Positions 1-8,781 of a stretch of 64,000 nucleotides of DNA are shown here, one piece after another. The notes beneath the pieces were generated by a model. The model was not told the DNA's origin and searched no databases. It worked only from the letters and a program-made list of their open reading frames with translations. Every line of letters begins with the position of its first letter. Position 1 is the first letter of the stretch. The translations under genes were made by a program, and so were the position numbers. Origin of the DNA: Shewanella psychropiezotolerans (GTDB taxonomy: Bacteria > Pseudomonadota > Gammaproteobacteria > Enterobacterales > Shewanellaceae); contig NZ_CP041614.1 in assembly GCF_007197555.1 (NCBI RefSeq), positions 5,944,001 to 6,008,000 of the forward strand, written 5' to 3'.

Positions 1-943
1 AGAGGATCTGCTGCTCCCAATATCTCTCCTCTGCATACCAGGGAAAATTCATCGGGAATGCCGGATCTTCCCAGCGACGACTGAGCCAAGCATTGTAATG
101 CAACATGCGCATAGCTCTTAATGGCTCAATCAGCCTTAGCTCTTTAGCATCAAACTCACAAAACTCTTCGTAAGCTTCCAGCAAGATCTCTAACTGAAGT
201 TGCCTCTGTGAGCTATCACCGGTGATCATCATCCACAGATCTTGAATTGCCGGCCCTGTGCGCGCATCATCCAGATCGACGAATCCAGGGCCATCGGGAG
301 TCCACAAGATATTGCCCGGATGAAGATCCCCATGTAAACGTATATGCTTGGGATTCTGCTGATTCCAGATCTCCTTCGATTTATCCAATACCTGTTCGAC
401 AATAGTGAAATAGGGTAACACCAAGGATGATGGTACATGTCCCGATTCCTTCAACCAAAGCAGAGACTCATCCCCCAAGACCTGTGGGTTCACGAGATCC
501 CTATGGGCAAACTGCCCCTGCTTCGAATATTGATGGATACGACCAATGAAGCGCCCTGTTGCCTCTAACTGCTCTAAGTTATCTACCTCAAACGCACGAC
601 CGCCTATGGAGGGAAACAGGGCGAATCTGAAACCTTTATACTCATGCAATGAGCGGTCATTAATGATCAGCGGCGTTGCAATCGGTATCTCTTCATCGAA
701 TAACGCCTGGGAAAAGTCATGCTCTTCCTGGATCTGGGCATTACTCCAACGCTCAGGGCGATAAAACTTCACCACATAACGCACACCGTTATCACAACGA
801 AACTGATAAACGCGATTCTCATAACTATTGAGTGCTAATAATCCTGTCTCTGGAAATATATCTAAGCTTTCAATTGCATCTAAGATAAGATCTGGAGTTA
901 ATGCCTGATAATGTAATCCAGATCCTGTTTGACCTAGACTCAT
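1..943 (-). CDS. srkA: SrkA/RdoA-type stress-response kinase, C-terminus beyond window
   Basis: The minus frame is open from the ATG at 941-943 to the window edge, so the C-terminal end is missing. Translation gives a kinase of the APH/choline-kinase fold with the catalytic motif HGDLHPGNI followed by FVDLDDA (magnesium-binding Asp), as in E. coli SrkA (YihE), a Ser/Thr kinase that protects against stress-induced death. The start overlaps the stop of the upstream DUF3630-like gene by an ATGA, indicating translational coupling. The family assignment comes from motif recognition. In E. coli srkA is followed by dsbA, which would lie outside this window if the order is kept. Confidence 0.9.
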   Translation of the reverse strand, partial: MSLGQTGSGLHYQALTPDLILDAIESLDIFPETGLLALNSYENRVYQFRCDNGVRYVVKFYRPERWSNAQIQEEHDFSQALFDEEIPIATPLIINDRSLHEYKGFRFALFPSIGGRAFEVDNLEQLEATGRFIGRIHQYSKQGQFAHRDLVNPQVLGDESLLWLKESGHVPSSLVLPYFTIVEQVLDKSKEIWNQQNPKHIRLHGDLHPGNILWTPDGPGFVDLDDARTGPAIQDLWMMITGDSSQRQLQLEILLEAYEEFCEFDAKELRLIEPLRAMRMLHYNAWLSRRWEDPAFPMNFPWYAEERYWEQQIL

Positions 944-1233
944 AATAACCTCCTCAACAAGCTCGCTAAATACTCTAGCACCTCAAACTCGGCTTCACTC
1001 TCAACACTGAGCCAGCAGATATCGGCATAAAACTCATAATTGAGTTGCATATGGGTACCTTCAAATATGAGCAACCATTGATGCCTATCGGCTCCATCAT
1101 GGCGCTCTATGACTCTGGCATCCATGGCAGCCGCTAGCGGATCTGCAAAAAGATGAAACTGTTCAAAGTCGATTTTGGCTTGTATAGACAAGCTGTTTGC
1201 AACTGGATCTAGTTGTAATGATTCTAACTTCAT
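940..1233 (-). CDS. Small conserved protein, DUF3630-like
   Basis: A 97-residue cytosolic protein with no signal peptide or membrane segment, rich in acidic and aromatic residues. It resembles the DUF3630 family that sits just upstream of srkA in Shewanella and relatives; this match is from memory of family and context and is moderate. Its TGA overlaps the srkA ATG, so the two are probably co-translated. No catalytic motif is visible and no function is proposed. Confidence 0.7.
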   Translation of the reverse strand: MKLESLQLDPVANSLSIQAKIDFEQFHLFADPLAAAMDARVIERHDGADRHQWLLIFEGTHMQLNYEFYADICWLSVESEAEFEVLEYLASLLRRLL

Positions 1234-1365
1234 TAATATTGTCTCTGTAAAATCAGATGAAGAGCGACTCGGTAAATAGACGATGAGGATTAGGCAGCAT
1301 ATAAGATTTCGACCTCAAAATAGCAACCAGGTAACACTTCTCTGCACTGTCATGCGTTAACTTGA

Positions 1366-1665
1366 TTAGAATACCTGTTTATCAACAAATTCCTTGCAAC
1401 TTAAGCCCTTATCTTGGGTTGTAACACATTGCAGACCGCACTGATAACGGCCTTGTCCTGAATCACTGACCTTTACCATGCCAGCCCCCTTCATCAGGCA
1501 CTGGTCTACTTCGGCATAATAACCTGAGATATTTTTACTTTGCACGGCTCCCTGAGGGATCTCTGTAGCGTCGGCATAATAGAATAAGGTCCACTCGGGG
1601 CTTTGTGTGCAAGCGGTCAAAGATGAAGACAACAACCCCAAAAAAACTAACTTACGAAATCCCAT
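1366..1665 (-). CDS. Small lipoprotein of unknown function
   Basis: The ATG at 1663-1665 is preferred over a longer frame beginning at 1698 because it has a GGAG ribosome site just upstream and puts a signal sequence at the N-terminus. The protein (99 residues) has a hydrophobic leader ending in a lipobox LTAC near residue 19, so the Cys is probably lipidated. The mature part has further cysteines (in the segments DQCLMKG, QCGLQC and LSCKEF) that could form disulfides in the periplasm. I do not recognise a named family. Confidence 0.75.
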   Translation of the reverse strand: MGFRKLVFLGLLSSSLTACTQSPEWTLFYYADATEIPQGAVQSKNISGYYAEVDQCLMKGAGMVKVSDSGQGRYQCGLQCVTTQDKGLSCKEFVDKQVF

Positions 1666-1766
1666 AATAACTCCATAAATGCTCTTAAAAGTTAACAAGA
1701 GCCAATAAAAAAGGCGAAACTCAGTTCGCCTATTTTACACTTGTTATACCCCTTTAAGTAAAAGAG

Positions 1767-2582
<816 letters not shown>

Positions 2583-2853
2583 TGTCGTCCACCAGTGATT
2601 GACCCCAGCCTAGTATCAGGCTGCATATTCCCTATCCATGTACAGATAGTAACCGATATTATTAATTCATTCTCTTGCTATAAATCAAGTATTTATATCT
2701 CTTTTTAGATATTTTTTCTTAATTTACAGTCCCTAGCCACTATTCTGGCAGTAATTTATCTTTATTTACACCCGACTCAGATGAAAAATAATTAAAGTGA
2801 CAAGGCAATAACCCACCATTTTGTGCGCCCCTTCATAGTTTAGACGACCCACT

Positions 2854-2883
2854 TTGAGACTAACTCGAATGAAGCGATATAAT
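2854..2883 (+). promoter_or_regulatory. Candidate sigma-70 promoter for the YgbA-family gene
   Basis: TTGAGA (2854-2859) and TATAAT (2878-2883) are separated by 18 bases and lie about 80 bases before the downstream ATG. The rest of the 2583-2964 intergenic stretch is AT-rich and shows no gene or other clear structure. Confidence 0.5.
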
Positions 2884-2964
2884 AACCGAGTAAACCACTA
2901 AGGTACTGTTATTGAGTATTGACTCAACAAGTGCAGTTAAATCGATAGCGTTAGGGGATTGAAT

Positions 2965-3360
2965 ATGGCAAATTCAGAGCTGCTAAGCGGAAAATTACTT
3001 CGCGAATATCAGACCATCGCAGCCATGGTCGAAATATATTGCAAAGCCCATAAGCATAACGCCAAGCCAGTTTCAGACTGCCAAGAATGCCAAGACTTTC
3101 TCGTCTATGCCCACACCAAGCTGGACCGTTGTCCATACGGCCAAGATAAACCAACCTGTAATAAGTGTCCTGTTCATTGCTACAAGCCCCACATGAAGGA
3201 GAAAGCGAGAGAGATAATGGTGTTTGCGGGCCCAAAGATGTTATTCCCTCATCCGATTATGGCAATACGCCACTTACTATCGGGTAGAGATCCGGTTCCG
3301 GGCAAGCCTCCGTTCAACCAATCAAACCGCCACCTTAGAAAGAATGATGAAGCTCAATAG
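2965..3360 (+). CDS. ygbA: YgbA-family (nitrous oxide-stimulated promoter family) protein
   Basis: 131 residues from the ATG at 2965, which has GGGG seven bases upstream; an in-frame TTG at 2959 is less likely. The protein matches E. coli YgbA closely in its core: a Cys-rich segment with CQEC, a CPYGQDKPTCNKCPVHCY block, then FAGPKMLFPHP and a conserved RHLL helix. The five or more conserved cysteines suggest metal or redox binding. The E. coli gene belongs to the nitric-oxide-responsive NsrR regulon (established knowledge); no NsrR site was confirmed here. Confidence 0.85.
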   Translation: MANSELLSGKLLREYQTIAAMVEIYCKAHKHNAKPVSDCQECQDFLVYAHTKLDRCPYGQDKPTCNKCPVHCYKPHMKEKAREIMVFAGPKMLFPHPIMAIRHLLSGRDPVPGKPPFNQSNRHLRKNDEAQ

Positions 3361-3737
3361 CAGGAAAAAACTGCTTACCTGCTTCTCAGGACTCGAGTTC
3401 GCTGAACTCGAGAAATATTGATACCTATCTATTCAGCAAGTAAAAAAAAACTTCCCGAATGCTCTCACTCGGCTAAATATACATAACGCAGAACTGCAGT
3501 ATTAAGATTCGATTCTGGGATTGATTCTGTCGCCTTGAATCATCAGCCAGTAATTAACAATAAGCCGCGATCGATAAATTTACTCAATGGTCATTATTAG
3601 CCAATGTAATGCTTCATTTACCAAAGCTTGTATATAATTATCATCTTGTGGCACATATATTTCAAACTCTATAGATTGATGATTATTTACCCTGTTTATC
3701 TTGATCTTGCCTACTGTAGAGATGACAATGAATTTGT
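3361..3737. other. Intergenic stretch with one perfect 9-bp palindrome
   Basis: No gene seen. At 3392-3412 CTCGAGTTC and GAACTCGAG flank a three-base loop. No T-run follows on either strand, so it is not a typical rho-independent terminator, although its place just after the YgbA gene would suit an RNA 3' hairpin. The remainder is AT-rich leader sequence for the membrane protein at 3738. Confidence 0.5.
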
Positions 3738-4652
3738 ATGAATGAATTTAGCAGCTTTTTCTCACAGAGTTATTGGTGGTTATCACTTCTGGGCGGTCTT
3801 CATTGTATCGCCTTGGGCCTCTATATCCGCTATATCTATCGAGAGGGCAATGGTAACCACAAGCTTTTAGGTAGCATATTCAGCTTAATGGCACTGTATT
3901 TCTTCACCGGAATGTTGAATCGAGATAACTCTCCGGCACCAATCCATCTGCTGTTTACTCTCATCATCCCGGTATACTTTCTCCTGATGCCACTTCTGTA
4001 CCTCTACTGCTATAGAAGCCTGCATAATATTAGACGTTCTATTCACTTCTCCAGACATTTTTACCTTGCACTGATTGTTGCCATAGTGGTCATCATAGCC
4101 TCGTTATGGAGCAAAAATTTCGCTCCGGATGTCAGCATCATCGAACTCAGCAATGAATCCAACATGAGTCAAATAAGCAAGTTAGGCGCATTATTACCTA
4201 GCTTGCTCACCATACAGACCTGCGTTTATTTCATTCTAATCATCCGCATGCTCAAAAAGTACCGAGGAAGAACGCATAAAGCACATCAGGAAAGTTTACG
4301 GGACATCAAATTTCGCTGGTTATTGGTGCTCACGTTCGCCATGATGGCAAATTGGCTGATACGTACTGTCTTGGTCATATTGCCCTTCTATCTGGGCGAC
4401 CAAATCTCAGAGTTAACCCAAGCTTTTACTCGTTTAGCTCTGTTACTGACAATATATGTGCTGGCTATCTATAGGCTCCAACAAATTACCAGAGCCGCCT
4501 ATCTAAGAGGTCGCCTCACCATCACGACAAACTCAGGGGCTTTGAAAAATAAGGCCAGCACTCAGCTACTCAGCTCTGAGGAGCTCAACTACCTACAGCA
4601 GCTGTTAAAGGAGGAATCTCAAATAGATAAAAACAGTAATCAAACCAGCTAA
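3738..4652 (+). CDS. Multi-helix membrane protein, sensor half of an AraC-type regulator without HTH
   Basis: 304 residues with about seven predicted membrane helices (roughly residues 13-31, 42-58, 70-90, 105-124, 147-168, 193-215 and 225-245). The layout and the linker segment near residue 280 (LLSSEELNYLQQLL) resemble membrane-bound AraC-family regulators, in which seven helices precede a cytoplasmic linker and a two-HTH AraC domain. Here the protein stops about 20 residues after the linker, and no HTH coding sequence appears in any frame before the next gene at 4764. It may be a truncated regulator or a membrane sensor acting through a partner. The family link is an inference from architecture. 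Confidence 0.6.
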   Translation: MNEFSSFFSQSYWWLSLLGGLHCIALGLYIRYIYREGNGNHKLLGSIFSLMALYFFTGMLNRDNSPAPIHLLFTLIIPVYFLLMPLLYLYCYRSLHNIRRSIHFSRHFYLALIVAIVVIIASLWSKNFAPDVSIIELSNESNMSQISKLGALLPSLLTIQTCVYFILIIRMLKKYRGRTHKAHQESLRDIKFRWLLVLTFAMMANWLIRTVLVILPFYLGDQISELTQAFTRLALLLTIYVLAIYRLQQITRAAYLRGRLTITTNSGALKNKASTQLLSSEELNYLQQLLKEESQIDKNSNQTS

Positions 4653-4763
4653 GTTGAATAAAAATATTAACACTTTTTAACTCTCTTCATTTAAGCCCAA
4701 GATGTTTTACGCTATGGTGACTGCAATAAAAAATAACTAAAACCAGTCATATAAGGGATCAAG

Positions 4764-6827
4764 ATGGGAAAGGCATATCCAATTTCTAAGCTTGCGGTGC
4801 TCACTGCGGGTCTCCTGTTTACCACATCATATTCAATGGCATCGGACCGAAGCCATCAGATAACCACAGATGATTTCTTCGATATCGGCGGCATGAGCAG
4901 TGTGCAGCTTAGCCCTGATGGTAAACGGGCACTCTGGCTCGAGTCGCGTTGGGACAAAGAATTAGATAAATCACAAAAAGACCTGTGGCAAGTCAATACT
5001 AAGACCCGCCAGACAACTCGACTCACTTTTACTAATGAGAGCGAGTCTAGCCCACAATGGAGTCCGGATGGCACTTACATCTATTACTTGAGTAAGATCA
5101 CCCATGAGGATAAGAAAGCCCCTTTCAACGGCAAGAAGCAAATTTTTAGAATTAGTCACAATGGTGGTGAAGCGGTACCTATGACCAAAGAGGTCGAAGG
5201 AGTCAGCGCCTTCTCAGTGAGCAATGATGGTAACAGCCTCTACTTCCTGACCAGTAAAACAGTTAAAGATGAAGATCTATGGGCTGACATGCGCGCCAGC
5301 CATGATAAACCTGAATATGCCCATGGTGAACGTAAGACCAACCCGCTTTATAAACTCGATCTACAGCATTTTAAACAGCAGCTCGTATTAGACGATGACA
5401 AGGTGGTATGGCAATTCAGCGTCAATAACGATGGCAGTAAGATAGCCCGTATTACCACATCAGATAATGAGCTAGTTAATCTGGAAGGTTGGTCTGATAT
5501 AGAGATCTATGACACCAAGAGTAAGACCAGCAAGGTGTTAGAAGACACGGCGTGGCGTGAGCAAGCGCCATCACCCTACGGCTGGTTACTCGGCTTAGAC
5601 TGGCACAGTGACAATCAACAACTCGCCTTTAGAATCGACTTCGATGGACATCCGGGCAAACTCTTCGTCAGCAATACGGCGAAAGGTTCATTACTCGAGA
5701 TCACTCGCCCCGATGATGTGACCCTAAGCGCAGCCAATATTCATTGGCGTCCCAATAGTGACGAGATCTGTTATCGCGGCGCCGATCATGCCCGCGTTAA
5801 GCTATTCTGTACCGAGATAGACGACGATGAACAGGGCGATACCCGTACAGTGATCAAAGGGGATCTGGTCATCGGCAGCTACAGTTTCAGCCATAATGGC
5901 AAGAAGCTCGCCTTCAGTCACAATGGACTGGATCATTTCTATGATCTGTTTATCGCCGACGCCGATAGCAAGCGCGCTAAATATAAACGCATGACCAATA
6001 TCAACCCTCAGGTCGATAGCTGGATATTACCGCAGATCCAGATAGTTAAGTGGCAAGCACCAGATGGAACGAGTGTCGAGGGGATATTAGATCTACCCGC
6101 CGGATACAAGAAAGAAGACGGTCCCCTGCCGCTAATCGTACAGATCCACGGCGGGCCCACATCTGCCACACCCTATGCACTGCAACACAGATCCTATGGT
6201 CGTTCGACATTTACTGCAAAAGGCTGGGCGCTACTGTCGCCAAACTATCGCGGATCCACCGGCTACGGTGATAAATTCCTCACTGACTTGGTCGGCAAGG
6301 AGCATGATATTGAAGTCAAAGATATCATGGCTGGCGTAGATCAACTGATTGCCGACGGCATTGTCGATGGCGATAAGATGGCCGTGATGGGCTGGAGTAA
6401 TGGTGGCTATCTTACCAACGCCATCATCAGCACAAATACCCGCTTCAAGGCGGCGAGTTCTGGTGCTGGTGTATTCGACCAACGCCTGCAATGGATGCTG
6501 GAAGACACCCCAGGTCATGTGGTCAACTTTATGCAAGGACTCCCCTGGGAGAAGCCTGATGCTTACACTCATGGTTCTTCATTGACCCATGCGGACAAGA
6601 TAAAGACACCAACACTGATCCACATAGGTGAAAATGATCAACGCGTACCAGCAGGTCATGCACAAGGTCTTTATCGTGCCCTCAAGCATTACCTGAATGT
6701 GCCAGTCGAACTCATCGTCTATCCAGGTGAAGGCCACGGACTGAGCAAGTATCAGCACAGGAAAGCTAAGATGGAGTGGGATCAGAAATGGTTCGAACAT
6801 TATGTTCTAGGCAAGGCTGTCGATTAA
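4764..6827 (+). CDS. Secreted S9-family prolyl oligopeptidase-like serine peptidase
   Basis: 687 residues. An N-terminal signal sequence (cleavage near residue 26, after SYSMA) suggests export to the periplasm. Residues about 30-420 contain repeated PD40/WD40-like blades (SPDGKRALWLESRW, SPDGTYIYYLSK). The C-terminal alpha/beta hydrolase domain has HGGPTS, GWSNGGY with nucleophile Ser545, and predicted Asp625 (GENDQRVP) and His658 (GEGHGL). This is the S9 arrangement used for dipeptidyl or acylaminoacyl peptidases; exact specificity cannot be read. A strong hairpin terminator follows the gene. Confidence 0.92.
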   Translation: MGKAYPISKLAVLTAGLLFTTSYSMASDRSHQITTDDFFDIGGMSSVQLSPDGKRALWLESRWDKELDKSQKDLWQVNTKTRQTTRLTFTNESESSPQWSPDGTYIYYLSKITHEDKKAPFNGKKQIFRISHNGGEAVPMTKEVEGVSAFSVSNDGNSLYFLTSKTVKDEDLWADMRASHDKPEYAHGERKTNPLYKLDLQHFKQQLVLDDDKVVWQFSVNNDGSKIARITTSDNELVNLEGWSDIEIYDTKSKTSKVLEDTAWREQAPSPYGWLLGLDWHSDNQQLAFRIDFDGHPGKLFVSNTAKGSLLEITRPDDVTLSAANIHWRPNSDEICYRGADHARVKLFCTEIDDDEQGDTRTVIKGDLVIGSYSFSHNGKKLAFSHNGLDHFYDLFIADADSKRAKYKRMTNINPQVDSWILPQIQIVKWQAPDGTSVEGILDLPAGYKKEDGPLPLIVQIHGGPTSATPYALQHRSYGRSTFTAKGWALLSPNYRGSTGYGDKFLTDLVGKEHDIEVKDIMAGVDQLIADGIVDGDKMAVMGWSNGGYLTNAIISTNTRFKAASSGAGVFDQRLQWMLEDTPGHVVNFMQGLPWEKPDAYTHGSSLTHADKIKTPTLIHIGENDQRVPAGHAQGLYRALKHYLNVPVELIVYPGEGHGLSKYQHRKAKMEWDQKWFEHYVLGKAVD

Positions 6828-6891
6828 AAGTTCAAGGCTAAAGCGAGCGACAAAAATGTGTTTTTTAGCCTGAACATAAGCTGACAAGTAA

Positions 6892-6923
6892 GATAAAAGC
6901 GCCTATTTTTAGGCGCTTTTATC
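6892..6923 (+). terminator. Rho-independent terminator after the S9 peptidase
   Basis: A perfect 14-bp stem (GATAAAAGCGCCTA with its complement) around a four-base T loop, followed by CTTTT. It lies 64 bases after the peptidase stop. Confidence 0.85.
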
Positions 6924-6994
6924 TTTTACAGCATTCTATTTCTCTTCATAGCTGGGTATGCTGTATTCCAATAGTTTTCGAAACGGAGTCCAGA

Positions 6995-7561
6995 ATGAAA
7001 AAATTCATTTCTATCATTGCCACTTCCTGCGCCCTTGTCGCCAGTTTGCTCATGTCTCAAGTCGCCCTAGCCGATGAAAGCTATGCCGAGACGGTCGCCA
7101 ACTTCAAGCAGGCTAATGATACCCATAAGTTTTTCGATAACGCCTACGGTTACGCCATCTTTCCTACCGTCGGCAAAGGTGGATTCGGTATCGGAGCCGC
7201 ATACGGCAAGGGGCGAGTGTTTAAAGGCAACGACTACACAGGTGATACCAGCCTGACTCAGATATCCATTGGATTCCAGATTGGCGGTCAAGCCTATAGC
7301 GAGATCATCTTCTTCAAAGATGCTAAATCTTATGATGAGTTTACCAGCGGCAGCTTCGAATTTGGCGCTCAGGCATCGGCCGTAGCCATCACTATAGGCG
7401 CTAACGCTCAGGTGGGCACAACCGGAAACTCCAGTAGTGCAGGAAAGTCAGCAGCTAAGGCCTCATACATTAATGGTATGGCTGTTTATACTTTAGCTAA
7501 GGGCGGCTTGATGTTTGAAGCAGCGCTGGCTGGACAATCGTTTACCTTTGAAGAGAAATAA
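6995..7561 (+). CDS. Secreted SYLF/Ysc84-domain lipid-binding protein
   Basis: 188 residues with a Sec signal peptide (residues 1-26, VALA-DES). The mature part matches the SYLF (Ysc84) domain: YGYAIFPTVGKGGFGIGAAYGKG, an FQIGGQAYSEIIFF strand and a glycine-rich C-terminal sheet ending AALAGQSFTF. In bacteria such proteins are exported and thought to bind phospholipid; the role here is inferred only from the family. It is a single-gene unit between the terminator at 6892 and the mosaic starting at 7562. Confidence 0.88.
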   Translation: MKKFISIIATSCALVASLLMSQVALADESYAETVANFKQANDTHKFFDNAYGYAIFPTVGKGGFGIGAAYGKGRVFKGNDYTGDTSLTQISIGFQIGGQAYSEIIFFKDAKSYDEFTSGSFEFGAQASAVAITIGANAQVGTTGNSSSAGKSAAKASYINGMAVYTLAKGGLMFEAALAGQSFTFEEK

Positions 7562-8075
7562 GGCCCTAGGTTCGAGGCTCTAGGAACTAGGAACTAGGAC
7601 CTTCATTACTTGTTGTCGGATAACAAGTTTCAAATATCTTTCTTGAATCAGGTTTCATTTAACTGTTTTGTTATTTGGTTATCTTTAGGTAGCCATGGCT
7701 TCATTGCTATCTATTGCTTGCAGCAGGCTCACATGTAGCTACTTCTGTGGGTCGCTGCAAGTACAGTCCCTGTAAGCTCTACCAAAACTTCCATGTTTTG
7801 GAAGCCCACAGGGCCAATTTTGTTCCATACAAAATTTGGCATTTCCTCCGCTGACCCATATGGATATGGGGAATGTCTTAAAAGCGTCTGGAACGCTTAA
7901 GACCATGGAGGTCAGAAGTGCTTGCGGCGTCTCGCAGAACTTTCTCAAAACAAGAGTGCACCTGCCTCGCCGGCCAGGCGATAGATAACCATGGAGGAAA
8001 AGTTATCAATATGCTCCCCAATACCAACTCAGCCAGAAGCTAAATCAAAAAATGTGGTCAACCTTCATTCGAAGG
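7562..8075. repeat. Gene-free mosaic of short inverted repeats
   Basis: About 510 bases without a credible gene. It opens with a simple duplication of CTAGGAACTAGGAACTAGGA type (7576-7600) and then contains several consecutive short hairpins: CTTCCA...TGGAAG near 7788-7804, ATTTTG...CAAAAT near 7817-7835, and CTTAA..GCGT....ACGC..TTAAG near 7877-7900. The same style of DNA recurs at 33,360-34,090. It is probably a composite of small mobile or palindromic intergenic units. Confidence 0.6.
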
Positions 8076-8669
8076 CTAACTACTTATGCCCCAAGGAGCC
8101 GGTGGTAGTGCTACCGGCTTAGTCAGATCGAAATCCACTCTAAAATCACGTTCCTCACGGGTCAAACGGTAAGTAAACTCTTCTGGCTCGATATACATGT
8201 GCCACACATTTGTAATAGAAACATCTAAACCGTTTTCTCTGAAGTTATTGATTGAAGATGCATCGACGGGAAAAGACTGCTGCTCAGCACTGCCCATATC
8301 TGCTGTCATGCCACCATACATGGTCACCTTGTCTTCACTGCCATCTTTATGGCGATGATCATGCGCTAAATGTAGGCCATATTGGGTTTTGGTGATCACC
8401 CAGGTACGCGAGTGATCATCACCCACATGAAACGGCACCTTAAGCTCAGTCTCGCTACACTCGCGCACATGCATGATGAGTTTCTTGCCGCTGAACGCCG
8501 AGTCGGCAGAGTTACCCGCAGTAACCGTTCCCTCAAAAGCCTTACCACAATGGGCGGCTATACTGTCGAAGAAGGCATCCTGTTCAGATGTAGTGGCAAG
8601 AGCTGGCAAGGTAATAAATGAGGTCGTAGTGAGCAAGAGTGCAAGCTGTGAGTATTTTGTTGTTTTCAT
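8076..8669 (-). CDS. Secreted hypothetical protein
   Basis: The ATG at 8667-8669 has a GGAG site upstream and gives a 197-residue protein; a frame beginning at 8684 lacks this. Residues 1-24 are a Sec signal peptide ending LPALA. The mature protein has two cysteines (AHCGKAF, VRECSE) and a His-rich segment (LHLAHDHRHKDGS) that might bind metal. I do not recognise a family. It precedes the molybdoenzyme operon but transcribes separately, downstream of that operon's terminator. Confidence 0.75.
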   Translation of the reverse strand: MKTTKYSQLALLLTTTSFITLPALATTSEQDAFFDSIAAHCGKAFEGTVTAGNSADSAFSGKKLIMHVRECSETELKVPFHVGDDHSRTWVITKTQYGLHLAHDHRHKDGSEDKVTMYGGMTADMGSAEQQSFPVDASSINNFRENGLDVSITNVWHMYIEPEEFTYRLTREERDFRVDFDLTKPVALPPAPWGISS

Positions 8670-8739
8670 TATTATCTCCGTCAATTTGAGCCAGACAGCC
8701 TAACATAAGCAGATAAATTTTAACTTAAGGGTCTAAAAG

Positions 8740-8766
8740 CCCCTCCATAAACAATACATGGAGGGG
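8740..8766 (-). terminator. Rho-independent terminator of the TtrAB-like operon
   Basis: CCCCTCCAT and ATGGAGGGG form a perfect 9-bp stem with a 9-base loop. Read on the minus strand it lies just after the catalytic-subunit stop and is followed by CTTTTAG. Confidence 0.75.
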
Positions 8767-8781
8767 AAAAGGGCAGGATGA

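Noticed and set aside
6231..6572. 113-codon frame antisense to the S9 peptidase
   Set aside because: The plus strand encodes the conserved catalytic domain here; no start site on the minus strand.
7739..7948. 69-codon minus-strand frame in the hairpin mosaic
   Set aside because: The region is made of short palindromes, which explains the open frame; no ribosome site.
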